Of a stretch of 8,818 bases of DNA, positions 1-7,267 are shown one piece after another. The DNA comes from JBFLVQ01 sp040758525 (GTDB taxonomy: Bacteria > Acidobacteriota > Blastocatellia > Chloracidobacteriales > JADJPF01), in contig JBFLVQ010000405.1 in the NCBI GenBank assembly GCA_040758525.1, positions 1-8,818 on the forward strand. Direction: 5' to 3'. How positions within the stretch are numbered: the stretch's first letter is position 1; the number at the start of each line of letters is the position of its first letter. Made by a program: the position numbers and the translations under genes. The notes below the pieces were generated by a model that saw nothing but the letters and a program-made list of their open reading frames with translations, was not told the DNA's origin and did no database searches.

Positions 1-76
1 TAGTTGTGCTGACGCCCAATACAGCAGTTAATATAAGCAGTAAGAACAAGGCGCTTTTAATCAATCTAATATTCAT
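1..76 (-). CDS. N-terminal fragment of an exported protein (signal peptide only)
   Basis: Read on the minus strand, an ATG at 76-74 opens a frame that stays open to the window edge, giving 25 complete codons. The peptide begins MNIRLIKSALFLLLILTAVL and continues GVSTT. Two basic residues (Arg4, Lys7) are followed by a strongly hydrophobic stretch at about residues 9-22, which is the pattern of a Sec signal peptide or N-terminal membrane anchor. A GGAGG sequence lies 11 bases upstream of the ATG, somewhat far but a strong match. The gene is divergent from the receptor gene at 395 and shares its upstream region. Nothing of the mature protein is visible, so its function cannot be assigned. The start and the export signal are fairly secure; the rest is unknown. 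Confidence 0.68.
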   Translation of the reverse strand, partial: MNIRLIKSALFLLLILTAVLGVSTT

Positions 77-87
77 AAACTTTATAT

Positions 88-92
88 CCTCC
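88..92 (-). promoter_or_regulatory. Shine-Dalgarno site of the leftward partial gene
   Basis: On the minus strand this reads GGAGG, a full core match to the anti-Shine-Dalgarno sequence, with 11 bases to the ATG at 76. It is the main support for calling the truncated leftward gene real. Confidence 0.6.
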
Positions 93-370
93 ACTCTCTT
101 TACCCATTCTAGCAGATTACTGCGCTAGGCTCTAGAAAATGGCTATACCAGTTTAAGATCGTATATTCCTCCTATTGGTTTGCTATATATATAGAATAAC
201 CTTTTGATAAATTAGTCTGACAAAAGATCGATAGGAAAAATTTTATTTAGGCAAATAATTTCAACAAATGGTCAAAGTAAAATATTAACAGAAATTACTG
301 AAGACTCTTTTCTAGTAGCATTTGGCCACGAGTTGTACTAGAGTTTTCAACCGCAAGCTTGAAACGTGGG

Positions 371-387
371 CCATATATATTTTATGG
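371..387. repeat. Inverted repeat CCATA-N7-TATGG next to the receptor start codon
   Basis: CCATA at 371-375 is the exact reverse complement of TATGG at 383-387, with seven A/T bases between. The right arm runs into the G-run used as the Shine-Dalgarno sequence. It could be an operator or a weak RNA hairpin affecting ribosome access, but five pairs in AT-rich DNA may also arise by chance. Confidence 0.3.
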
Positions 388-391
388 GGGA
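386..391 (+). promoter_or_regulatory. Ribosome-binding site that decides the receptor start
   Basis: GGGGGA sits just upstream of the ATG at 395, with three bases between the end of the motif and the start codon. This favours the ATG over the in-frame TTG at 359. The spacing is shorter than usual. The ATG is followed immediately by the basic and hydrophobic residues of a normal signal peptide, which independently supports this start. Confidence 0.55.
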
Positions 392-394
392 AAC

Positions 395-3300
395 ATGAGA
401 AGAGCTTCAATCTTCTGTCTCATCTTGTTGTTAGGTCTTTTTCTTGCACCGTTAACTTTTGCCCAAACAACTACGGGTACTTTGGTTGGACAAGTCTTTG
501 AAGAGGCTAGTGGTACTCGTATACCACTTTCAGATGCGCTAATACAAGTGATCAATCAGACCAATGGTAATGCTCGCACCACCCGCTCTAGTACGGCTGG
601 CGATTATCGTTTAGCCTTCCTAGAGCCTGGTATTTACACAATTCGTGGTACCAGAGAAGGGTTTTTGCAAGATGTCATTGTCGATTTCCCTATTGCGCTC
701 AACAAGGTTACCCTTGTTATTCCCCCGCCACTAGTACTTAAACGCCTGCCACCAACACCAGCGCCAACGCCGACGCCGACACCAGCTCAATCTATTTCTG
801 CACAAGATCCACGTGAAAAGAGTAAGTTTGTCTCACTGGTCAATAGTGCAGATGCTGCTTTACGGGGTAATTTCCCTGCCGATCAGATCGCTGCATTGCC
901 TCTGCCTGGGGTACGCAGTGTAGATGTACTGGCACTATTAGTAAGCGGAGTAGCTGTGCCACCACCCACCTACGGTGTAGCAGGTCCAGGAGTAGGTCCT
1001 GGGGTAGGTACTTCTGGTCAGTTTTCTGTAGCTGGTCTACGCTCACGCGCCAACAATTTCACTATCGATGGTTCAGACAATAACGATCAGGATATTGGTG
1101 TGCGTAGGCAAGGTTTTACTGCGCTTATTTCGCAATCAGCGGAAAGTGTACAAGAGTTTCAGTTAACTACAATCCTTGCAGATGCCGAAGCCGGTCGTAA
1201 TTTTGGCGCACAGGTCAATCTTGTCTCTAAGACCGGTGGTAATCAGTTTCATGGTAGCATCTATGATCTGCTTACCAATGATCGACTCAATGCACGCAAC
1301 TTCTTTGACCTGCCTGGCCAAGGCCAAGCAAGCCGCCGTAGCGGTAAACCTTCATTTACACGTAATCAGTTTGGCGCTACTTTCGGTGGTCCTCTTAAAG
1401 CTGATCGCGCCCACTTTTTCTTCTCTATAGAGCGCCAAGATATCAATAGAACTGAGCAGGTTCATTTCAGTGTACCAACTGCACAGGAACGGCCCAACCG
1501 CTTCCTAATTGTTAGTCAGGATATCTTTGGTCTATACCCATTACCCAACAATCCAGGCGGACCTTATGGGATAAACACGCTAACACGTGAACTAAATGCG
1601 TCTGGAGAAGGAACACTCTTTTCCATCAAAATTGATGGCAACTTTGAGCTATTTAATCGACGACAGGAGTTGAGCGGGCGTTACAACTTTACTGATGACG
1701 AGTCGATCATTCCTGCTGTCGGTGGAGCTGTCAACGCTTCACTAGGGACAAATGTGCGTACCCAGAATCTTTCACTTATTCTTACTACTCCTATCAATAG
1801 CAGAATCGATAGCCTGTTACGCTTCTCTTATGGACGTACTAGACTAGGTTTTGATGAACAGTCTGGTAGCCCATTTATCTTTAGTTCTAATCCTACCAAT
1901 CGTATTAATGCAGATCTGAATGGGGATGGACGTGCCGATCTAACTTCAGGTGCAACTGGTCCAGTGGGACAACTGACTATTGTGCCTTTCAGTTCTATCG
2001 GTGTTGATGTCTTTACTTTTCCACAAGGACGCACAAATAACACTTTCCAGATTGCCGAATCGGTAAATGTAAGTGCAGGTCGGCATTCGCTTAAATTTGG
2101 CGCCGATATACGCCGTACACAGTTGAATAGTTTTCTAGATCGTAATTTCCGTCCACAGGTCGCTTTCACAGGCGGATTTGTCTTTGAAGTTGGTCGTGGC
2201 CTCTCACTTGGTCGTGGCGTTGATCTAGTCAATCTAGGTGTTGCTACTAATATCTTTCAAACACTTGCGACCTCACCTGATTCTACAATTGGACTACGTT
2301 TTACAGAAGCAGGGCTGTTTGTACAAGATTCTTGGCGGGCAACTTCGCGACTAGTTATCTCTGCGGGTCTACGTTATGACATCAATACGGTGCCAGCAGA
2401 GGTCAATAATCGTATTGAGCGAACCTTTACACTGGATAATTTTCCTACACCAGCATCAGAATTGAATCAGCCATCTTTTGTTGCGCCATTCAATAATGCT
2501 GTTGCTGCACTGCGAGGCATTCTTGATGGGCGTAGCAAGATTTACCTTGGAGATGAAAATAATTTTGCTCCTCGTGTCAGTTTTGCCCTTGATCTACTAG
2601 GCACAGGAAGACTAGTGCTACGTGGTGGTTATGGACTCTATTACGATCAGATCTTGGGTAGTGTAGTAAGCAATTCGCGCAATGTCTTTCCTACATTTAT
2701 TCCGGTAAATTTTGATCCAACATTTCTCCCTGTTGTTGGTAATCAGAAGCCACTAGTAAGCAATCCTGCATTCTTCTCATTTAATCAGGTCTTTCCCATT
2801 GTACAACCTGGCACAACCAATGTATTAGGATTACCACCTGCCGCCTTTGTGCCTGGTGTAGGGGTACTCTTCTCATTACAGCGAGCTGGTGGCCTGGCAT
2901 TCACATTACCAGATAAGAATCTGCGTACACCTTATGCACACCAGTATACATTCACATTAGAGAGCCAACTGGCCCGCGATTATGTAGTTTCGGTCTCTTA
3001 TGTTGGCTCGGCAGCACATAAGCTGGCACGTTTCCGTCAACCAAACTTTGGCCCAGCGGCCTTTCCATTAGTAGCTGTCGCCAGTTCCGGTAATAGTCTT
3101 CAGATCAATGTGCAACAACGTATTGCGCGCCCTGATGCTAGATTAGGCGCTTACACAATATTCGAAAATTCTGCCAACTCAAACTATCATGCATTACAAC
3201 TTAGTCTGGCCAAGCGCTATAGTAATGGCTTCGATCTGTTGGCCAGTTACACCTACGCACATGCTATTGATGAAGTCTCAGATGTCTTTGACTTGGCAGG

Positions 3301-3895
3301 CGCATTTGCCTTTCCACAAAACGAGCGCAACTTACGCGCTGAGCGTGGATCTGCCAACTTTGACGCACGTCAACGCTTTACTCTAGCTTCATCATTCTTG
3401 CTACCATTTGCACGTGATAACAAACTGCTAGGTGGTTGGCAGATCTCTGGTGTACTGGCGTTGCAGACAGGACTGCCTTTCACGGTCAATTCTGCTTTTG
3501 ATGTTAATGGTGATGGCACACTCACAGATCGACTCAATACCACTGCTGGTCTGGTTGTTCGCGATAATGGATTAGTACCACTGGCGCTTGCCCCAGGTAC
3601 CAATCCGCTCTCATTACTCGCTCCTTTAGGCACAACCGGCGGTGTCTCTAATGGTGCAGTAGGGCGTAATACTTTTCGTGCTGGTGGCTTTGCTAATGTT
3701 GATACCGCGCTTAGTAAGGAGTTCTTTCGTGGTGAACGGGCTAGTGTGCAGTTTCGCCTAGAAGCTTTCAATCTCTTTAACCGAGCAAATTTTGCTATTC
3801 CTGTGCGTGTGCTAGAAGCCCCTGCTTTTGGCCGTGCGGTAAGTACAGTTTCGCCAGCACGTATTATTCAGTTCCAAGCAAAATTGCTCTTTTAA
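395..3895 (+). CDS. TonB-dependent receptor-like outer-membrane protein with carboxypeptidase-regulatory-like domain
   Basis: Predicted 1166-residue outer-membrane protein. Residues 1-23 form a signal peptide (Arg2-Arg3, hydrophobic core, cleavage after TFA, mature protein starting QTTTG). Residues about 24-115 resemble a carboxypeptidase-regulatory (CarboxypepD_reg-like) beta-sandwich, with the usual GxYRL and PGxYT elements. A Pro/Thr-rich linker occupies residues 119-131. A plug domain follows at about 150-290, including the TIDG element at 223-226 and KTGGNQFHGS around 278-287, both typical of Oar-like receptors. The remainder is a long barrel ending in LLF, the terminal aromatic expected of outer-membrane barrels. 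In the family such proteins import bulky ligands with TonB-ExbB-ExbD energy, or act in surface attachment; the ligand here is unknown and I see no clear TonB box. No SusD-like partner follows, so a SusC role is not supported. The ATG at 395 is preferred to TTG at 359 because it gives a normal signal peptide and a nearby ribosome-binding site. Confidence 0.9.
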   Translation: MRRASIFCLILLLGLFLAPLTFAQTTTGTLVGQVFEEASGTRIPLSDALIQVINQTNGNARTTRSSTAGDYRLAFLEPGIYTIRGTREGFLQDVIVDFPIALNKVTLVIPPPLVLKRLPPTPAPTPTPTPAQSISAQDPREKSKFVSLVNSADAALRGNFPADQIAALPLPGVRSVDVLALLVSGVAVPPPTYGVAGPGVGPGVGTSGQFSVAGLRSRANNFTIDGSDNNDQDIGVRRQGFTALISQSAESVQEFQLTTILADAEAGRNFGAQVNLVSKTGGNQFHGSIYDLLTNDRLNARNFFDLPGQGQASRRSGKPSFTRNQFGATFGGPLKADRAHFFFSIERQDINRTEQVHFSVPTAQERPNRFLIVSQDIFGLYPLPNNPGGPYGINTLTRELNASGEGTLFSIKIDGNFELFNRRQELSGRYNFTDDESIIPAVGGAVNASLGTNVRTQNLSLILTTPINSRIDSLLRFSYGRTRLGFDEQSGSPFIFSSNPTNRINADLNGDGRADLTSGATGPVGQLTIVPFSSIGVDVFTFPQGRTNNTFQIAESVNVSAGRHSLKFGADIRRTQLNSFLDRNFRPQVAFTGGFVFEVGRGLSLGRGVDLVNLGVATNIFQTLATSPDSTIGLRFTEAGLFVQDSWRATSRLVISAGLRYDINTVPAEVNNRIERTFTLDNFPTPASELNQPSFVAPFNNAVAALRGILDGRSKIYLGDENNFAPRVSFALDLLGTGRLVLRGGYGLYYDQILGSVVSNSRNVFPTFIPVNFDPTFLPVVGNQKPLVSNPAFFSFNQVFPIVQPGTTNVLGLPPAAFVPGVGVLFSLQRAGGLAFTLPDKNLRTPYAHQYTFTLESQLARDYVVSVSYVGSAAHKLARFRQPNFGPAAFPLVAVASSGNSLQINVQQRIARPDARLGAYTIFENSANSNYHALQLSLAKRYSNGFDLLASYTYAHAIDEVSDVFDLAGAFAFPQNERNLRAERGSANFDARQRFTLASSFLLPFARDNKLLGGWQISGVLALQTGLPFTVNSAFDVNGDGTLTDRLNTTAGLVVRDNGLVPLALAPGTNPLSLLAPLGTTGGVSNGAVGRNTFRAGGFANVDTALSKEFFRGERASVQFRLEAFNLFNRANFAIPVRVLEAPAFGRAVSTVSPARIIQFQAKLLF
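749..787 (+). repeat. Pro/Thr-coding repeat tract within the receptor
   Basis: This tract encodes PPTPAPTPTPTPA (residues 119-131) between the regulatory-like domain and the plug. The DNA contains near-repeats of the hexamer CCGACG/CCAACG. It is probably an extended periplasmic linker. Alternating Pro-Thr hexamers of this kind can change length in frame without breaking the gene. Confidence 0.7.
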
Positions 3896-3996
3896 TCGAT
3901 AAAACTTTTTGCAACCTGTTTTGCGTTTCATCCGTTAGTTTTGTTGCAAGTGTTAAACGGCAAGAGACCAGTAAAGAATTAAGAGAGGTAGCAGAG
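3896..3996. other. Spacer between receptor and SWIM cluster, with TTGCAAC/GTTGCAA inverted repeat
   Basis: The 101-base spacer has TTGCAAC at 3909-3915 and its exact reverse complement GTTGCAA at 3943-3949, separated by 27 bases. Each contains the 6-base palindrome TTGCAA. A second short pair is CCGTT (3932-3936) with AACGG (3956-3960). Neither is followed by a T-run, so a rho-independent terminator is not supported. The paired sites could be an operator for the downstream cluster. I found no convincing -35/-10 pair, though the spacing to the next gene suggests the cluster has its own promoter here. Confidence 0.35.
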
Positions 3997-5505
3997 ATGT
4001 CAGTAGAGCTTAGCGAACAACTGATCAATGAAATGGCGATAGGTTCAACGCTATTAGATGGGCGCAAACTGGTCCAGAAGGGTGCGTTTAGCGACCTGTC
4101 AAAGACTGCAGACGGCACACTGATCTTTGCCAAATGCAAAGGCTCAGGCAGTTCGCCCTATGAAGTAGCAATGGATTTAGCCAGAGGCAGCGACCGACCC
4201 ACACTAATATGCAACTGTCCATCACGTCAATATCCTTGCAAACATGCAGTAGGATTAATGGTGGCTTTTTTAGAGAAGGGAAGTCAATTTAAGGTTAAGG
4301 AAGCGCCCGATGATTTACTGGCAAAGCGGGTCAAGAGTCTTAAACGTCAGGAGAAAGCATCTGCCAAACCTGATGTTGTCAAAGAAACCAAGCCCCGTAC
4401 AGTAAACAAGGCGGCGCTGGCTAAGAAGGCAGAGCAGCAGAAGGCAGCGCTAGACACATTGGAAACTTTCATCTTAGATCTGGTCTCTACTGGTCTAGGT
4501 GGATTGAATGAGCGAAATATCAAAGCAATTCAAGATCAAGCGCGTCGTATGGGAGATGCCGATCTGCCCGGCGCGCGTGCACTACTATTACGACTAGCAA
4601 CACTTTCCGCAGAAGCGCCAGCAAAAGGGAAAGCCAAGAAACCCCGTACTGTTACTACACCAATCTCTGAAGAGCTGCGACATGCACAGTTGACTGCGAT
4701 TATTACACAACTCTGGGCCACGCTACGTAAAGGACAGAAGGCGCTAGAAAACCGGTTGGAAGAGGGTGAATCGCGCTCAGAAGCTGATGCTTATACAGAA
4801 ATGATATTAGGTCGCAGATGGCAACTTACAGAGTTGAAGGAGGCAGGTTACTGGGTGAGTAACCGCACACTCATTGAGCTGGCTCACGAACGTTATGATG
4901 ATGACTTACTAGAGATGACCATCACGACTGGCTATCTTATCGATCTAGATGATGGCTCAATTCATATGGAACGTTCCATGATTCCCTACCAAGCGCAACG
5001 TAGTGCAGATGTACGCCATCGTAGTTCGCGCGCTGGTGTGCTAAGCGTCAACGAAGCTGCTCTCTATCCTGGTGCGATTCTCAATCGGCGTATACGTTGG
5101 GATGAAAAAGATACACAAACAATAGATGAGCGTGCGCGTAATGGTGAAGACTATACACGGCTGCATGCCTATGCAAAACCGCTTAAGCCATTACTAGCCT
5201 CTTTTCGTGAGCAGATCAAAAATCCTCTTGCTCCACAAGAAGCGGTAGTGCTGGTAGCTGCTGTGCGTGTAGGCTTGCTAGCGGATAATACGCCCGTAAT
5301 GGTAGACGCAGATGGCGCACGTCTGGCATTTCGTGATCCATCACAGACTCAATATGCCACTACTGCTAATCTAATTCATGCCATAGGCGCTTATGGTGCT
5401 GGTAGCATCGTAGTACGACTCTGGTATGACCTACTAGAGCAGGCAATCTTTGGCCAGGCGCTTGCGCTTATTGTTGGCGAAAACCATCTACGTCTCGGCC
5501 TGTAA
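3997..5505 (+). CDS. SWIM zinc-finger protein
   Basis: A 502-residue protein with no signal peptide or membrane segment, so probably cytoplasmic. The N-terminal part carries a SWIM zinc finger: Cys72-x-Cys74-x6-Cys81-x-His83, in the context CNCPSRQYPCKHAVG, with all four metal ligands intact. SWIM fingers are known to bind DNA or protein. Next comes a flexible lysine-rich linker (residues 109-151, 11 Lys), a helical stretch (about 152-208), a second basic linker (about 209-219) and a C-terminal region of about 280 residues that I cannot assign to a family. Both linkers contain the pentapeptide KPRTV (132-136 and 215-219). The start is supported by AGAGAGG at 3982-3988, eight bases from the ATG. 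The next gene begins 44 bases after the stop, suggesting co-transcription with the two HEAT-repeat genes. From memory, E. coli yehQ is a SWIM protein in a cluster with a MoxR-type ATPase and a VWA protein; whether this is a true relative cannot be judged here. Confidence 0.85.
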   Translation: MSVELSEQLINEMAIGSTLLDGRKLVQKGAFSDLSKTADGTLIFAKCKGSGSSPYEVAMDLARGSDRPTLICNCPSRQYPCKHAVGLMVAFLEKGSQFKVKEAPDDLLAKRVKSLKRQEKASAKPDVVKETKPRTVNKAALAKKAEQQKAALDTLETFILDLVSTGLGGLNERNIKAIQDQARRMGDADLPGARALLLRLATLSAEAPAKGKAKKPRTVTTPISEELRHAQLTAIITQLWATLRKGQKALENRLEEGESRSEADAYTEMILGRRWQLTELKEAGYWVSNRTLIELAHERYDDDLLEMTITTGYLIDLDDGSIHMERSMIPYQAQRSADVRHRSSRAGVLSVNEAALYPGAILNRRIRWDEKDTQTIDERARNGEDYTRLHAYAKPLKPLLASFREQIKNPLAPQEAVVLVAAVRVGLLADNTPVMVDADGARLAFRDPSQTQYATTANLIHAIGAYGAGSIVVRLWYDLLEQAIFGQALALIVGENHLRLGL

Positions 5506-5536
5506 CAATTAGTTCATTCCTATTCACTTCAAAATT

Positions 5537-5540
5537 GGAG
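5537..5540 (+). promoter_or_regulatory. Ribosome-binding site that decides the first HEAT gene's start
   Basis: GGAG lies nine bases upstream of the ATG at 5550. An in-frame TTG at 5535 would overlap this motif and add five residues that have no match in the downstream paralogue, whose own start aligns exactly with the ATG at 5550. The ATG is therefore preferred. Confidence 0.6.
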
Positions 5541-5549
5541 TCAATAACT

Positions 5550-7244
5550 ATGGTAAAAGAGACTCTGCGCGCGCTCGATGGCGACGTACAGCGCCTGTTG
5601 CTAAGTGGTGGAGCGCTTGCTCGCAATGATGAAGGACTACGTACACACCATCAAACTCTCACACCTTATACAAGCAAAGTTCCTGCGCTAGCAAAAATTG
5701 CTGAGCAGCTTACTCGTGTGATTGATCAAGGTACAATCTCGGACCTATTAGATTTTGGCATAATGACTACACAAGTACAGCATGCACAGGCACAGCCTGG
5801 TTGTATTGAAGGTGATCTTAGCGAAATGCCAACTGTTCCCCCACTTGATACGCCACTACCACATTACGAAGTGGAATTACTACATCGTGTACTTATTGAA
5901 CAAGACAAGAATATGTCTCAGATCATCAATGATGCAATCGATCGACAGCGTGTATGCGACCTAAGGCTCTGGCAGCCTTTTCTAGACGCACTTAGTAATG
6001 TGCACTACACACTTGCTGACACCATTGCAGCCAAAGCGATTCCACTGTTTGGTGATAAAGTGGTGCCATTACTGATCGACTCTTTCAACATCAAAGGCAG
6101 TACAGGAGATGGTCGTAGGCTCACAGCGATTGTCAAGCTGCGTGGTATAGAAGCAAAAGAGCTGTTGTTAAAGGCGATTAAGAAAGGCTCAGCAAAAGTA
6201 TCTGAGATCGCTTTAGAAGCGCTCGCAGAGATAGATTGGGTAACAGCAGAGCCGATTGCTCAAGATCTGTTGCGTAATTCCAAAAATGTTCAAACTCGCA
6301 ATGCTGCCGCCAAAGTTTTAAGAAAAAATGTTAGTGATGAGACTCTGGATCTGCTTCTCGATACTATCGTAAATATAAGGGATAATTATGAGCTTAGGCA
6401 GGTATGTGAAACAGTATTGTATTGCTCACACCCAGAGGCAACCAAACGCTTGCTGGATCGCTTTCCTGCAGAAGTTGTCGAGAAGCTCTTTGCAGATAAT
6501 AAAGCCTTTATGGTAGGGTGGGTATTCATAATCCTCAAAGGACATTTTAAAGAAGCACAAACTGATGAGCGTACGATACCGTTTCTTGTCAGACTCTGGC
6601 AACACACCAAATTTCCAGATTACTCTCGAATGGAAGCAGGAGATCTACTGCTACAAACTGGTAACCGGGCAAGTATAGAGACAGTCGCCGCTGCTATTGA
6701 TTGGCCAGATAGAAGCTATTACCTAAATCAGGCCGCAGTACGTGGAGTATTTCTATTAGGCCAAGCATATGCTTATGAGAAGCTAGCTCCCAAATATCAA
6801 TTAGCAGAGCTTCAACAAGCAAAAAGTCGTGCAGCGGCGGAACAGATTCTTTACGCAATAGTAAACACATTAACCTACTGGCGACAATCTGGTGTAGAGC
6901 AAAGTTTGAAAATATCCGACTTAGATCCACGTTGGTTTAACGTTTGGCTAACATTGTTGGAAAGTGATCAGTTTTGGCAATTAGGTAATACAATAGTCTA
7001 TGGAGTATTAAATTTGTTAGGAATGATGCTTAATGAACGCAAAGATCCACGTGCGCTGCCAGCCTTGATCAATGCGCTAGAGCAGGCAGATTACAGATAT
7101 GTGTTGCCTACTCTGAGATCGCTTGATGATCGATCTGCTGCCCCACAAATCCGTGCCTGGGCCAGTAAGGCCAATGTTCAATTGGATCAAGAGCCGATTA
7201 AAGGCACATTGGAACATCTTGAGCGTGATCGTTCAGGAAATTGA
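5550..7244 (+). CDS. HEAT-repeat protein, first of two tandem paralogues
   Basis: A 564-residue, probably cytoplasmic, all-helical protein. Its N-terminal region (about 1-150) is a conserved module beginning MVKETLRALDGDVQRLLLSG and containing EGDLxxMPxxxPxDTPxP at about 87-105, a block almost unchanged in the next gene's product. From about residue 161 to 272 there are consecutive helix pairs of about 31-37 residues with HEAT-like character (for example VVPLLIDSF, AKELLLKAIKKGS, VSEIALEALAEI, AEPIAQDLLRNS). Further, more diverged helical repeats run to the C-terminus, with a DPRW motif at 459-462. HEAT arrays are protein-interaction scaffolds; no catalytic motif is visible. The gene lies 44 bases after the SWIM gene and 23 bases before its paralogue. 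I infer that it scaffolds a complex with the SWIM protein or with products of genes outside the window. The family beyond HEAT-like is not recognised. Confidence 0.8.
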   Translation: MVKETLRALDGDVQRLLLSGGALARNDEGLRTHHQTLTPYTSKVPALAKIAEQLTRVIDQGTISDLLDFGIMTTQVQHAQAQPGCIEGDLSEMPTVPPLDTPLPHYEVELLHRVLIEQDKNMSQIINDAIDRQRVCDLRLWQPFLDALSNVHYTLADTIAAKAIPLFGDKVVPLLIDSFNIKGSTGDGRRLTAIVKLRGIEAKELLLKAIKKGSAKVSEIALEALAEIDWVTAEPIAQDLLRNSKNVQTRNAAAKVLRKNVSDETLDLLLDTIVNIRDNYELRQVCETVLYCSHPEATKRLLDRFPAEVVEKLFADNKAFMVGWVFIILKGHFKEAQTDERTIPFLVRLWQHTKFPDYSRMEAGDLLLQTGNRASIETVAAAIDWPDRSYYLNQAAVRGVFLLGQAYAYEKLAPKYQLAELQQAKSRAAAEQILYAIVNTLTYWRQSGVEQSLKISDLDPRWFNVWLTLLESDQFWQLGNTIVYGVLNLLGMMLNERKDPRALPALINALEQADYRYVLPTLRSLDDRSAAPQIRAWASKANVQLDQEPIKGTLEHLERDRSGN

Positions 7245-7253
7245 AATAATACA

Positions 7254-7260
7254 AAGGAAG
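7254..7260 (+). promoter_or_regulatory. Ribosome-binding site of the second HEAT gene
   Basis: AAGGAAG ends seven bases before the ATG at 7268, inside the 23-base gap after the previous stop codon. It fixes the start of the right-edge gene, whose frame is never closed within the window. Confidence 0.6.
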
Positions 7261-7267
7261 AGCCATT

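Larger units (their letters stand above)
77..394. other. AT-rich divergent intergenic region
   Basis: This 318-base stretch lies between the leftward exported-protein gene and the rightward receptor gene, so it should hold both promoters. I see no supported coding frame in it. It is clearly more AT-rich than the flanking genes. It contains a perfect 12-base palindrome, CTATATATATAG, at 183-194, a TAAAAT box at 278-283 that could serve as a -10 element but lacks a good -35 partner, and TTGATA at 204-209, also without a convincing partner. The last 20 or so bases contain an inverted repeat that overlaps the receptor's ribosome-binding site. Transcription starts cannot be placed from the sequence alone. 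Confidence 0.6.

Noticed and set aside
183..194. CTATATATATAG palindrome as an operator or origin element
   Set aside because: Perfect but simple alternating AT in an AT-rich spacer, with no repeated copies or flanking boxes to support a function.
359..394. TTG at 359 as the receptor start, adding 12 residues
   Set aside because: The extension would place polar and aromatic residues before a normal signal peptide, and the G-run next to the ATG at 395 fits that start better.
1828..2232. Open minus-strand frame of 134 codons inside the receptor gene
   Set aside because: It lies wholly antisense to a well-supported gene, its product is low-complexity and Ser/Arg/Pro-rich, and no ribosome-binding site or family resemblance is seen. 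The similar frame at 3370-3771 was rejected for the same reasons.
395..3895. SusC-type glycan importer
   Set aside because: No SusD-like lipoprotein gene follows, and the domain order and plug motifs look more like the Oar/carboxypeptidase-regulatory-like receptors.
3896..3960. Rho-independent terminator after the receptor gene
   Set aside because: The inverted repeats have long loops, are AT-rich and are not followed by a T-run; the T-run at 3906-3910 precedes rather than follows a stem.
3864..4139. Minus-strand frame covering the receptor/SWIM spacer
   Set aside because: It overlaps both the receptor's 3' end and the start of the SWIM gene; the product resembles nothing and the plus-strand genes are strongly supported.
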